Below are positions 1 to 8,283 of a DNA stretch of 22,364 nucleotides, piece after piece; the stretch's first letter is position 1; every line of letters begins with the position of its first letter. The notes beneath the pieces are model-generated. The model worked only from the letters and a program-made list of their open reading frames with translations. It was not told the origin of the DNA and searched no databases. The position numbers were made by a program, and so were the translations under genes. This DNA comes from Chara braunii (taxonomy: Eukaryota; Streptophyta; Charophyceae; Charales; Characeae), in contig BFEA01000502.1 in the NCBI GenBank assembly GCA_003427395.1, positions 1,081,221 through 1,103,584 on the forward strand. The letters run 5' to 3'.

Positions 1-337
1 GGTCCTGACTCGCTCCAACAGTCACAGTCACATATGACATGAGACGTCAGACATGAGTCAGACAATAATAACAAATGTGGTCACTGTGAAGTCCAATTGC
101 AAAGGGCCTTGCTGAACTTAGTCTACTCTCCATATGCACAAAAGACAAAACAAAAGATGGCAATGTATATTTCCATGTTCTAGCTGTTGATTCAGTCTCA
201 TTTTGCACATTTGGAAAGTAGTGCAGGGAGGCTTAAAGTCATGGATGAAGCACTGAGCTAGTGCCCACAATTTCTCCACCACACCACATTTCAGGTTCGG
301 CCGAAAAGCCGTCAGCATCTCTTTTTCTCTTCACCCC
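1..337. other. Unrecognised sequence, no supported gene
   Basis: No domain, repeat or RNA gene is recognised here. A 66-codon minus-strand reading frame (318 to 118) contains a stretch with W, C and H residues, but it resembles no family I can name and is short enough to arise by chance. It could be a transposase remnant. The segment ends at the first palindromic MITE. Confidence 0.5.
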
Positions 338-445
338 TACCATCTTCAGCCGAATAGAACACCCGGTCATTATTGCTGCATCTGGACCAAAAGTTGTGCC
401 AAATACAGATATAATGACTGGGCGTTCTATACGGTGAAGACGGTA
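338..445. mobile_element. Palindromic TA-flanked MITE, copy 1
   Basis: A short inverted-repeat element flanked by TA on both sides (338-339 and 444-445). The left arm starts CCATCTTCAGCCGAATAGAA and the right arm, reverse-complemented, starts CCGTCTTCACCGTATAGAAC. The arms are similar over roughly 35 bp, including GGTCATTAT, and leave a short loop. The size (~104 bp) and TA flanks fit a non-autonomous Tc1/mariner-type (Stowaway-like) MITE. That class is inferred from the TA flank only. Two related copies lie at 1030-1139 and 1606-1720. Confidence 0.75.
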
Positions 446-881
446 GTAACATTCTCTCTCCCGATTCCACGTCAGTCCGTCGCCGTCAGCTACGTCTGCA
501 AATCACCAATACCTATCCAGCCAGTCGTGCGCGAACTGGACACACAACGAGGAAGAACCAAACAAACTCTCGGCTAAATTATATATACTAAAAAAAAAAT
601 AAAAAATAAAAATGGAGACGGCCTTGACCGGCCCCAAGGAAATTAAATTCAGAATAATGATTTTAGTGACATTTAGTCTGGTCATATGATTGTATCTGGA
701 TTTAGGCTGGAGATAGAGTCCCGCGTCCCTTATACGAAAACAGAAGATTATAAATTGCCGAGGAAAGGTGAGATTTTATAGTCCCTGCGCCGCCGACCCT
801 GGTCCTCTCCCCTTACCTCTTCCCATTGCACCTCAGCAATCCATCACGGGGCCCCTTGTCCCCCCGTTTGACCGTCTCCCA
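446..881. other. Unrecognised spacer, AT-rich then C-rich
   Basis: I see no gene. The first part contains A-rich runs (591-611) and a 60-codon minus-strand frame with no recognisable feature. The second part is C/T-rich and leads into a long homopolymer block. No inverted repeat or duplication was found here. Confidence 0.5.
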
Positions 882-982
882 TTGTTTTTTTTTTTTTTTT
901 TTTTTTTTTGACCGTTCCCCTTTTGTTTGGAAGGGTGGTTTTTTGTTTTTGGCGGAAAAAAAAAAAAAAAAAAAAAAAAAGT
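882..982. repeat. Poly(T) and poly(A) tracts
   Basis: A run of about 26 T (884-909) is followed by a short C/T/G segment and then a run of about 23 A (957-979). Such tracts often mark tails of poly(A) retroposons, here possibly two in opposite orientation. None of the conserved 3' sequence of the retroposon family described below is adjacent, so no element is assigned. Confidence 0.8.
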
Positions 983-1029
983 AGCGGCTGTTTTATTACT
1001 TCTCTAAATTCCTCCCCTTCTAACTAACC

Positions 1030-1139
1030 TACAGTCTTCCCCCCAAATACAACGAACGGTCATTATAGTTGAATTTGGTCTATCTTTCAGTTTAAATTCA
1101 TCTATAATGACCGTCTGTTGTATTCGGGGAAAGACTGTA
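1030..1139. mobile_element. Palindromic TA-flanked MITE, copy 2
   Basis: The arms are almost perfectly complementary over about 50 bp. The left arm starts CAGTCTTCCCCCCAAATACA and the right arm, reverse-complemented, starts CAGTCTTTCCCCGAATACAA; both then reach GGTCATTATAG and GAATTTAAA-like sequence. TA lies at both ends (1030-1031, 1138-1139). The 106-bp element would fold into a single long hairpin. It belongs with the copies at 338-445 and 1606-1720, and its arms are the best preserved of the three. Confidence 0.85.
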
Positions 1140-1361
1140 GGCTTGCTCCTTCTATTTCAAATGTGCCTTGCCTACACCAACGATCCCAAAGGACCCGCTT
1201 CATGTTAAAGTTGCCGGCTTGGGGCAGGTTGTGGGGCTCCACTCCCCACACAGTAGGGATTTCCAGCAGGTGGTGGTCCCCACCAATAGATGGAGCCTCC
1301 CGGTCAGTGCTAGAGGTGTCTGCTCTTAGGAGCACCCCTAGCATCTGCTCAGGTTAGTTTT
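1140..1361. other. Repeat-like fragment of unknown class
   Basis: Overlapping short frames on both strands show no family signature. A stretch of about 40 bp (1260-1299, containing GCAGGTGGTGGTCCCCACC and AATAGATGGAG) resembles 14923-14962 (GCAGGTGCAGCTTCCCAC, AATAGATGGAG) in the same orientation. The segment therefore probably belongs to a dispersed repeat rather than a host gene. Confidence 0.4.
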
Positions 1362-1411
1362 CCAAAAAAAGAGAAAAGAAAAGAAAAAGAAAAAGAAAAA
1401 GAAAAGAAGAA
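1362..1411. repeat. (AGAAAA)n purine-rich simple repeat
   Basis: AGAAA/AGAAAA units run for about 50 bp at the downstream edge of the minus-strand LINE remnant. On the LINE strand this reads as a pyrimidine-rich tract, so it is not a poly(A) tail of LINE-A and is better seen as a simple repeat. Confidence 0.85.
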
Positions 1412-1605
1412 AGTGCTTCCCACTCCTTTGGCCATGATCATGTACTGTCTATATTCCAAGTGCCTCCGGACTGGATCCCACCAACACCACGTGAGTACAG
1501 AACCGGGACACTGGAGGAAAATGTGGTGGTCCATAGTTTCGGGAACCCGTTTGGAAGGTAGGCCGCTTTGCAGCCTTTGCACCAGGGCAGGCCCACTCCC
1601 AGTAC
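1412..1605 (-). pseudogene. LINE-A: C-terminal zf-RVT remnant
   Basis: This is the downstream end of a decayed L1-type LINE ORF2 read on the minus strand. It shows LPWCKGC (near 1570-1590), then after a frameshift ETMDHHIFLQCPGS followed by two W residues (1480-1535). Cys-x2-Cys followed by His and Cys-Pro with downstream Trp is the arrangement of the zinc-binding zf-RVT region found C-terminal to reverse transcriptase in many L1-like elements. The matching part of LINE-B reads LPWCKFC and HIFLQCPGSAWLW, so the two elements are close relatives. The frame shifts between the two halves of the motif, and a MITE at 1606-1720 separates this piece from the rest of LINE-A. Confidence 0.75.
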
Positions 1606-1720
1606 TACCGTCTTTGAAATTCCCCCAAACATAACGCACCCTGAAAATGATCATATGCAAGGCATGTTTCCGGCCTGATACAGTCAAAATGAGGGTGCGT
1701 TGTGTTCGGGGAAGATGGTA
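1606..1720. mobile_element. Palindromic TA-flanked MITE, copy 3, inside LINE-A
   Basis: The left arm begins CCGTCTTTGAAATTCCCCCA and the right arm, reverse-complemented, begins CCATCTTCCCCGAACACAAC; both contain AACGCACCCT. TA flanks it at 1606-1607 and 1719-1720. It sits just upstream of the LINE-A LPWCKGC motif, so it inserted into an existing LINE. The arm sequences differ from copies 1 and 2 in the inner half while the outer CCRTCTTC end is kept. Confidence 0.8.
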
Positions 1721-2477
1721 GGCGTTCCTGATCTGCTAGCACGAGTATTCACAGACCCCGATGTTCGGGAGTCGAGGCTCCCGGAGGTACATGGACTGCG
1801 GATTTAGGCCGGTTAATAGCCGCCTTGCGAAATGTGACAAGAACAGTTCTGCTCGCGTCGCTCAATGCACATAAGGCCTTATGAGACAAAGCAGTGAAGG
1901 CAACCGAGTCCTTCCTCCGCAAATGCTAAGCCGTCTGATTTCACCCTGTCAACAGAGGGGAGAAGAAATCCAGGAATATCAGGGTAACTAACCCTTACTC
2001 GGAAGTTACTCCTAATCAAGATGTGCATAACTTCTACATAGTATAATATGACATTGTACATATAAGGGGCAACAGGGCACCCTAAGGGTTGCCGCCAAAT
2101 TGATCGAGAGGCTTTGACTGTGATGGGTGGAGACAAAGTGCCATTGATATACAACTGCGAGGAAGCTTGGGTCAATAAGGATCTGACCGCATGCCAAATT
2201 TTCGGCCTGTACCCGAAGGGAGACATTGTAGCTTCAAGGAATTCTCACCGCACTCGATCATATGCCTTCTCCAGGTCCAACAGAATGATAGCCAGCTGAT
2301 CATTCGCTTCAACCATCATAACAATGTATACGATTTGTCTTCCATGCAACAATCGCATTTCCAGCGGTGGACAATCGCAGGCAGCACCTGCTGCAGTCTA
2401 GCCGCCAACATTTTGGGAAAAATCTTGTAGAAAACAGGCATGAGTGTAATTGGCCGGTAATTTCGAAGATCAGTCCT
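1721..2477 (-). pseudogene. LINE-A: reverse transcriptase palm region
   Basis: Decayed RT of the minus-strand LINE, given here in protein order. DLRNYRPITLMPVFYKIF and LAARLQQVLP (near 2400-2475) match the conserved NYRP...K..A.RL block. LLDLEKAYDRV (2249-2284) carries the first catalytic Asp, followed by a TGA in place of the usual Trp. FGYRPKIWHAV and YINGTLSPP follow, then an RQPLGCPVAP version of the RQG.PL.P block. At the position of the second catalytic motif the sequence reads YPDIPGFLLPS (near 1958-1986) instead of YADD. With stops, frameshifts and a lost active site this cannot encode a working enzyme. The part from 1721 to about 1878 is connector without recognisable motifs. Confidence 0.8.
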
Positions 2478-2640
2478 ATAATTGGCGCGCCAAGTCCTGC
2501 CGAACCGCCGTCGCAATTTTCTTTTTCGTTTTGCCTGCGGCCTCCAGCCAATGCGGTCCGGCAGGCCGAAGCCCAAATGGCGCGGCGCGTATACGGGAAG
2601 CGCCGTGGCCGATAGCTGGGCCAGGTACTGGTGGTTTAAA
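2478..2640. mobile_element. GC-rich inverted-repeat insert in LINE-A
   Basis: A short GC-rich island interrupts LINE-A between its VFKP and DLRNYRP segments. Its arms are complementary: TTGGCGCGCCAAGTCCTGCC...GAACCGC on the left (2482-2509) and GCGGTCCGGCAGGCC...CCAAATGGCGCGGCGCG on the right (2553-2589). TATA sits near both arm ends. Composition is very different from the flanks. No clear TSD was found and about 45 bp to the right of the palindrome are also not LINE-like, so the exact edges are uncertain. Confidence 0.55.
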
Positions 2641-3105
2641 TACAAAGGTAGTGACTCCCGCGAGTTATGAAATCGGGAGGCTTGCCCCATTCCATACAGC
2701 TTGACAGATGTGCCAACGTGCAGGCAACAGACCCTTTGTAGAGGGAAGAAGGCAACTTATCTACTCCCGGGGCTCTGTGCTCATCCAGCCAGCAGACAAC
2801 ATCCATCAGATCCTGCACCGTTATGTCCGCTTCCAGCATTGCCACTGCAAGTTGTTGCTGTGTGAGCTGCTTGACATGTCCACTTTTGACCTAACAGCAT
2901 CATGGAATTGAGTAAGCAATTCTTCTTCTGAGGGCTGGGCCTGGGAGGCCAACAGATTCTTATAAAATAAGGGGACATTGAGAATGATAGCATTTGTGTC
3001 AGTGGCTGATGGTTCTGTTTCCAAAAAGGGGTGCTTCATAGCCAGAATGAGCTCAGACTCAGAGGGGGAGTGGTGGCCCTCAAAAAAGGGGGCAGTCATA
3101 CAGTC
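2641..3105 (-). pseudogene. LINE-A: N-terminal RT region
   Basis: Upstream part of the LINE-A RT on the minus strand. About 90 codons reading LFYKNLLASQAQPSEEELL and FHDAVRSK (2850-3030) are followed in another frame by ITVQDLMDVVCWLDEHRAPG and VDKLPSSLYK (2720-2820). The second block is the RT fingers motif, in which a conserved PG-D-LP...YK follows a helix, and directly precedes the VFKP/NYRP block. The 5' end of the LINE cannot be defined. It may run to the retroposon fragment at 3208 or beyond, but nothing recognisable remains there. Confidence 0.7.
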
Positions 3106-3207
3106 CCCTTTGACTTACGGTCACCAACCAAGCTATCCGTTTCTTGTGTGTGACGTGACCGTACGCATTGCGCTGGCTGCGTATGCAGAGTCCATTTCTG
3201 TCTTTGA
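3106..3207. other. Spacer, possibly 5' LINE-A sequence
   Basis: No motif is recognisable. The segment lies directly upstream of the LINE-A fingers region on the minus strand and ends at a truncated retroposon copy. Confidence 0.4.
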
Positions 3208-3312
3208 GAATCTTTTTTTTTTCCTTTTCTTGCTGGGAACCGGTCCCAGTGTCTATAATGAGAATACAATGATTGATGATGTTCAGGATGATTCAGGACG
3301 ATTCAGGAATCT
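3208..3312 (-). mobile_element. Retroposon copy A, 3'-end fragment
   Basis: A poly(T) run (3213-3221 and beyond) is followed by TGCTGGGAACCGGTCCCAGT and GATTGATGATG...GATGATTCAGG repeats, the same order as at copy D (10089 onward). This is the 3' end of the retroposon family, in minus orientation and 5'-truncated. GAATCT lies at both edges (3208-3213 and 3307-3312) and may be a short TSD. The conserved 3' stem CTGGG/CCCAG is intact. Confidence 0.65.
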
Positions 3313-3480
3313 ATCTCCGCCATGAACTGTAACTCATTTCCTCCTGCAGAGGATGCTCTGCGTCTCAGCACTGCCATCAGATTCTCGTCATTAACCAAAG
3401 AGAGTTGTTATCGAAAGTTAGCCAAAATCAATAAAGTTTTTTTAATGAGTAACGGTTACCCTCTTTTCAACACAGTGTGC
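3313..3480. other. Unrecognised spacer between LINE-A and LINE-B
   Basis: No coding, repeat or RNA feature was identified. On the minus strand there is a short RRRA-containing frame that could be upstream LINE-A linker, but this is too weak to call. Confidence 0.35.
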
Positions 3481-4131
3481 AAGCCCCCTTGACAATTCCA
3501 AAAAAGAGGTGAACGGGCATAGTGCTGCTTGACATTTGACCAAAAAGTCAAGACTTAGCACGAATAGTATAAAACCAGCAGTTTCATCATGGTGATCCAT
3601 TCTGGTAGTGAAGTTAGATCATTTCCCATCTGAAATGGAGAGTGCAGAAAAAAATAAAAAAAAGGGGCGAATAATCGGATCCAAGAAGAGGTACAACAGA
3701 GCAACTCAACATTCTCCGCAGCAAGAAATCTGATGCAAAAAAGATCTACACGGCTGCTTTGTAGACCTTTTTCCAAGACGCTAGCAAGAGTTCTTCGGAT
3801 CATTGAAGCCCCCTTGAAACCTTCCAAAAAAGAGGTGAACAGGGGTCGTGCTGCTCGCCATTTGACCCAAAAGTCAAGACTTAGCACAAATAGTCTAAAA
3901 CCAGCAGTTTCATCACCCATTCTGGGAGTGAAGTTCGATCATTTCCCATCTGAACCAGAGACTCAGAGAGTGCAGAAAAAAAAAAAAGGGGCGAATAATA
4001 GGATCCAAGAAGAGGTACAACAGAGCAACGCAAAATTCTCTGCAACAAGAAATCTGATGAAAAATGGTCTACACGGCTGCTCTGTAGACCTTTTTCCAAC
4101 ACGCTAGCAATAATTCTTCGGATCAAGAATT
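3481..4131 (+). repeat. 325-bp tandem duplication in the LINE-B 5' part
   Basis: Two head-to-tail copies (3481-3805 and 3806-about 4131) start AAGCCCCCTTGA and run through CCAAAAAAGAGGTGAAC, AAAACCAGCAGTTTCATCA, GATCATTTCCCATCTGAA, GGGGCGAATAAT and GCTAGCAA to TTCTTCGGATCA. They are clearly homologous, with small indels. In one plus-strand frame both copies read SRLSTNS.KPAVSS and then DHFPSE. An SRL...DHFP pattern could be the end of an endonuclease domain (SRLD...SDH.P), which normally precedes RT in an L1-type LINE. That domain call is inference. No intact frame spans a copy. Confidence 0.8.
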
Positions 4132-4440
4132 TGTCTGATTCAGTTTCTTGATGTTGTAGTTGTTGAACCCTCAGAAGAATTCTTGTTTACTTTGAATGTC
4201 TCTCAATTGCTAGCGTCTTGGAATATTCATTGCATTTACGGCCTCGAAATTCCAACACGCTAGCAATTGAGAGACATTCAAAGGAAACAAGAATTTCAAG
4301 CAGCCGTGTAGACCAAGCAGTTGAGAGACATTCAATGAATATTCCGAGACGCTAGCAACTGAGAGACACTCAAAGGAAACAAGAAATCTGATGCAAAAAA
4401 GGTCTACACGGCTGCTCGATCATTTCCAAGACGCTAGCAA
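4132..4440. repeat. Scrambled and inverted LINE-B 5' segments
   Basis: A patchwork of short pieces from LINE-B. 4136-4222 is an inverted copy of about 4430-4518, including the complement of CAACAACTACAACATCAAGA. The module CCAAGACGCTAGCAA occurs near 3772, 4096, 4210 (inverted), 4252, 4345 and 4427. Pieces reading GAGAGACATTCAAAGGAAAC and GGTCTACACGGCTGCT also recur. Repeated template switching or twin-priming during LINE insertion, or later local rearrangement, could produce this. No gene is present. Confidence 0.75.
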
Positions 4441-4723
4441 TTGAGAGACATTCAAAGGAAACAAGAATTCTTCAGAGGGTTCAACAACTACAACATCAAG
4501 AAACTGAATCAGAAGACAAGGAAAACCTGGAAAATGTAGCAAATGAGATCCAAGATTTAGAACTTCAAGTATTGAATCTAATGGAATATCATTGGCAAGG
4601 GGATAGGATCAAAGGTAAACTGAAAATGCATCTCATGGAAGGTGCAATGGATGCACATTTTTTCGTTTTGGCTAGAAGACGTAAGAGAATGACTGTTATT
4701 AAAGCACTCATAGACCCATAGAG
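4390..4723 (+). pseudogene. LINE-B: coding region just upstream of RT
   Basis: One frame stays open for about 110 codons between a TGA near 4387 and a TAG at 4721-4723, without an early ATG. It includes LQRVQQLQHQETESEDKENL, then LMEYHWQGDRIKGKLKMHLM and ARRRKRMTVIKALID. A helical region with W-Q-G-D and a later RRRK..I..L is typical of the linker between endonuclease and RT in L1-type ORF2 proteins. The element is interrupted by stops immediately afterward. This is the first undisturbed LINE-B segment after the rearranged 5' part. Confidence 0.65.
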
Positions 4724-5314
4724 TACGAACGAATCCATGGTCAACTCAATGACATAATGCACTAAAATAGCTAGAGATTTGTTTTTAAAACTATTCTCCT
4801 CGTAAATTGGTAACACAGCCCATGATCAACGAGATAAAGCAATAGATGCATTATACGACTTAACCCCATTAGTTGCGATATTAACAACATAACAGAAAAG
4901 AATGTTGGAAGAACCAATAACTAAAGAAAAATTTTGGTCAGCCCTGATGCTAATGGAGGAAGAAAAAACCCTAGGAATTGATGGTCTCCCCAAGGAGGTT
5001 TGGGAGGCATGGTTGGATTTTCTATCAGAAGACTTAATGAATTTCTTTCATGAAGTATGAAATTCAGGAGATATGAGAGAATTTGTTGGTCAAGGAGCAT
5101 TAACTCTGCTACATAAGAAAGGTGGAAAACTAATATACGTAATTATCGGTCAACAACCCTGCTCACGGTTGTTTATAAATTGTTTTCAAAAACTCTAGCC
5201 AATCGACTAACTAAAGTTATAACTGATATAATCCATCCAGCCCAATCAGGGTTTATAGCTGGCAGAAATATTCAGGACAAAAAGCATACGACCATGTAGA
5301 CTGATATTTTTTAG
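4724..5314 (+). pseudogene. LINE-B: RT fingers, truncated before motif A
   Basis: After about 180 bp of stop-rich linker the RT begins: EPITKEKFWSALMLMEEEKT then LGIDGLPKEVW (about 4909-5020), followed by ALTLLHKKGGK. A frameshift leads to NYRSTTLLTVVYKLFSKTLA, NRLTKVITDIIHPAQSGFIA and GRNIQD (5140-5278). These are successive RT blocks 0 to 2a. GRNIQD is followed almost directly by KAYDHVD, so roughly 40 or more residues, including the LDF-type first catalytic Asp, have been deleted near 5280. The segment ends in the 8-bp TSD TTTTTTAG (5307-5314) of a hAT-like MITE. Confidence 0.85.
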
Positions 5315-6036
5315 CTACGTTGCATAACGTACACGTACGGGGCCTTTCCGTATGAAACATACAGGTAATATCTGTACGGGATCTGTACGAGAACCTGTAC
5401 ATGAACTTGTACGTCTTGTACGCCCCCGTACGAAAAAGCCAAAAAAAAAAAAAAAAAAGTCATCAAAAAAATTCGAAAAACAAATCTACGTAGCACCGTG
5501 TTCGCGTTCGGAGGCGAACGTGAACATGTTCGCCCGAACGCGAACAAGCGCCCAAAAACCTCTGAACGCGAACATTAAAAAAAAAAAAAAAAATTCTCAA
5601 AAAAATCTGAAAAAATTATATGTTATGTAAAATACAAATGCAAGCAACGTTTGCCTTGGAGTCATGTTCAAATTCGTAGCCAGTAATGAGTAAAAATTAA
5701 AAAACCGAAATTGTTTTTTTTTTTATGAAAAAGAATTATGTTCGTCCGAACATGTTCACAAGTTCACAAGCCGTTCGCGCGAACGTGAAGGGGCGCGAAC
5801 ACGTTCGCCGTGCTACGCAAAAACAAATATATGATGCAACAACACAAAACAACAACATTTGGTTGAGCAGTGAGCATCATCTTCAGATGTTTATTAGATT
5901 TTGAGAAAAAAAATAAAAACAATACATGATTAAAAAAAAAAAAAAACTTGTACGGGGTCCCTAGCGTACGAGTAGTGTACGAGCACAAGAGTACGAATCC
6001 ATACTCGTACGAGGGTGTGTACAAATGGCAACACAA
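5315..6036. mobile_element. hAT-like MITE, GTACG type, nested in LINE-B
   Basis: Bounded by a perfect 8-bp TSD, TTTTTTAG (5307-5314 and 6037-6044). Removing the insert plus one TSD copy keeps the LINE-B frame in register (DWYFL into DKCLQ). The left end CTACGTTGCATAACGTACAC and the right end, reverse-complemented, TTGTGTTGCCATTTGTACAC form an imperfect TIR. Both subterminal regions are packed with GTACG/CGTAC words. It contains no transposase and hosts a second MITE at 5486-5820. A ~45-bp internal module at 5829-5880 (TATGATGCA...CAACAACATTTG) is related to modules in the other two GTAGCAC-type elements. An 8-bp TSD is characteristic of hAT elements; the superfamily call rests on that. Confidence 0.85.
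5486..5820. mobile_element. hAT-like MITE, GTTCG type, nested in another MITE
   Basis: Perfect 8-bp TSD AAACAAAT (5478-5485 and 5821-5828). The TIRs are CTACGTAGCAC at the left and TTGCGTAGCAC (reverse complement) at the right. Subterminal zones carry many GTTCG/CGAAC words, such as GTTCGCGTTCGGAGGCGAAC, instead of the GTACG words of the host MITE. The interior includes poly(A) runs and a module at 5619-5664 (TATGTTATGTAAAATACAAA...CAACGTTTGCCTTGGA) like that at 15380-15426. At 335 bp it is non-autonomous. Confidence 0.88.
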
Positions 6037-6476
6037 TTTTTTAGATAAATGTCTACAAAAAAATAACTTTGGTCTATGCTCTCACAAGTGGATTAGGATC
6101 ATTCATCAGAATGTTACAACTAGAATGATGGTTAACGGTAATGTTGTCAGTCTTATTTCTCTACATCGGTCAGTAGAACGGTGATCCTATTACACCATTC
6201 TTAATTGTAATTATTTTGGAGGTACTAGTTGCTAACCTAAGGCAACGCAAAGATATTAAGCGCATCCAAATAACTTCTATACCAGAAGAAGCAATGATCC
6301 CTGTTTGTTCATTTTTTGCAGATGACCTCTCATTCATAATTGAAGCCTCACACGAAAATTTAACAACAATTCAAACAATGATGGAAAACTTATGTCACCT
6401 TTCAGATATAAAGGTTAACGAGGTGACAATTCAAGGGTCTCGACCCCCTAAACAGCCGAAAGTCAAATGACTTCTA
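6037..6476 (+). pseudogene. LINE-B: RT palm with FADD active site
   Basis: Continuation of LINE-B RT after the MITE. DKCLQKNNFG and KWIRIIHQ...MVNGN correspond to the region just after motif A. A frameshift then gives NGDPITPFLIVIILEVLVAN (about 6177-6240), the counterpart of the QG.PLSP...LE block. FADDLSFIIEAS (6315-6350) is the second catalytic motif with both Asp codons intact, and LSDIKVNE is the following helix that usually ends in N..K. The motif series agrees with L1-type RT. In-frame stops nearby, including TGA at 6182 in one frame, show it is a pseudogene. Confidence 0.88.
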
Positions 6477-7526
6477 TTAGACATACATAAGGGTTCTGAG
6501 AGTGTCCTTAACAACAGAAGGGAAACCAGTGATTAATAACGAATTGATTGTCCAACAGGCCCTTACGAAACTTGACTTCCGAAAGAATAAGCATACATTG
6601 ATCATGAGATGTGTCTTTTTCATTAACAATGTCGTCGTGATTTCTATTTGGTATAGATCAACAATTTGGGTGCTGGACAAAACTGTCCTCAAAATCCTTC
6701 AAAGACAATTACCAGGATTGACCAAAGCAAGGACCCCTTGGACTACTCTGTCGAGGACGTGGAGGTAGTTACCCTTGTCAGACAAGGTGGCACGAACAAG
6801 ATGGGAGGAAGTGTGCCAACAACCTCCTTTTAATAATTGTTGGATCAGAGACTCACAAGGATGCGTACTTCATTGCATGGACTCGTCGTGAAAGGGCTGG
6901 TAAAACGAGGAGTATTGCATATCAAGAATATCTGGAGAAAGGAGTCTAATGAATGAATCTCGGCTAACGACCTATACAAACAACTAAGGTATAACCATCA
7001 TGCGGAGGATGTCTTAGAAAAGATTATTGAACTTATTCCCCTGGACTAGATTCGTATATTAGAAAAAAGTTTTAAAGTTGAAGAAGGTGATTCGGTAGCC
7101 ATCTTTAATAAACTCCACTTGATTGGTAATATCTTACAATTTAACGTCAATGATGAAGTAACGAAGTTCTAGTGTCAATATGTAGGCTGACTCAAGATAA
7201 TAGAGTTATTCCAACAAGGGAGTTTAATGGGTAGATAGTCTGCTAATCTTCTGGATTAGAGTACTCAAACAGAAATCCTCTTGGATAACCATCATGCCCA
7301 ACACTCCCATGTCTTGCCTAGCCCTCGATCCCATCAATTGGGTTTGACGTCACAAGCAGATAATGGTCGAATATATAAGAGAGCACTTCATACCTTATCT
7401 GTTAAATCCACATACAAACTGTTGAGACCTAGTATTGACTTGAAAAATAGAGTAATAACCAGGTGAATGAACCAACTAAATCTGAGTAAAGAGATACTCA
7501 AGCCAGTTAAATGGTTTCGAATATGG
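6477..7526 (+). pseudogene. LINE-B: thumb and connector region
   Basis: Mostly stop-interrupted sequence at the position of RT thumb and connector. The only good pieces are a frame with WVLDKTVLKILQRQLPGLTK (about 6667-6726) and, near the end, HTLSVKSTYKLLRPS and KPVKWFRIW (7390-7526). S-VKS-YKLL followed by W..IW is the usual lead-in to the zf-RVT region of L1-type LINEs. The segment ends in TSD-like GAATATGG (7519-7526) at the next insertion. Confidence 0.7.
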
Positions 7527-8275
7527 TTGCCCCGGACCCGGACAACCGGACAACCTTACAACCAGATAGGGACACCGGACCTGTATCTGGATCAAAGCGG
7601 ACGACTGGTTAACCGGACATCCAGACATCCGGACCCGGACAGTCCGGTTTGCAGTGTTGGTGTCCGGTTGTCTGGAAAAAACATACACACACAGAGGATG
7701 CAAACATACACAAGTTTGTTGGAATGGTTGGACATGCTAATAAATTCAATATTAATCATATTTGAAATAATAAGTTTTTAACATCCGGAGTTCTCCAAAC
7801 CTCAAAGTTTGAAACTTAGAATCTTGAACCTGCACACATGACACAAACACACACACAAAAAAAAAACAGTTCCACACCCGCTCCAGCCCCCACAACAAGA
7901 CAACAATGGCACTGCAACGGGAGGGAACTTCAATGACAGTGCTGCTACTCTTCGACCGGGGCTGCTTGTCTTCGACGTTTGAAAAATTGTGCCCTCCACT
8001 TGTTCAAAAATCGCTTCCTCCCGCCGGAGAGGCTGCTACTGTGCTCCCATAAGTTTCAAATTTTCACGCAGACGGCCGGCCTTTTCAGGGCCTGTCCGGT
8101 TGGGGTACCGGTTCTCAAAAAACATCAGCAATATTTTTCCGGGGTACCCGAGGCCCAGGCAAACGGCCTGGGAACCCCAATTTTTTTTCTTCGAATTTCT
8201 CGAAATCGGGGTCCAGCCGGACCCGCTGAACCGGACACCGGACTGTCTGGATCGGGATCCGGATGTCCCATTAGT
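7527..8275. mobile_element. MITE-like insert, CCGGAC type, in LINE-B
   Basis: The LINE-B frame passes from WFRIW directly into LRTIKVKPAKMAL when this 749-bp block is removed. The left end TTGCCCCGGACCCGG and the right end, reverse-complemented, GGGACATCCGGATCCCG form a weak TIR. The subterminal regions are filled with CCGGAC/GTCCGG words at 7535-7675 and 8090-8270. The TSD is imperfect: GAATATGG at 7519-7526 against AATCATGG at 8276-8283. The interior includes a second inverted pair around GGGGTACC. It resembles the hAT-like MITEs in design, but the TIR sequence differs and the superfamily is inferred. Confidence 0.7.
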
Positions 8276-8283
8276 AATCATGG

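Noticed and set aside
882-982. Poly(T)/poly(A) block as a full retroposon copy.
   Set aside because: The conserved 3' block (CAGCACGTGCTG, ACCGGG) is absent, so only homopolymer tracts can be claimed.
1102-1357. Overlapping 80-codon frames on both strands.
   Set aside because: They run into the arm of the MITE at 1030-1139 and have no recognisable motif; a repeat fragment is a better explanation.
3555-4126. Two similar minus-strand frames (3920-3555 and 4126-3881) that look like a duplicated gene.
   Set aside because: They are the reverse strand of the 325-bp tandem duplication, whose plus strand leads in frame into LINE-B coding sequence.
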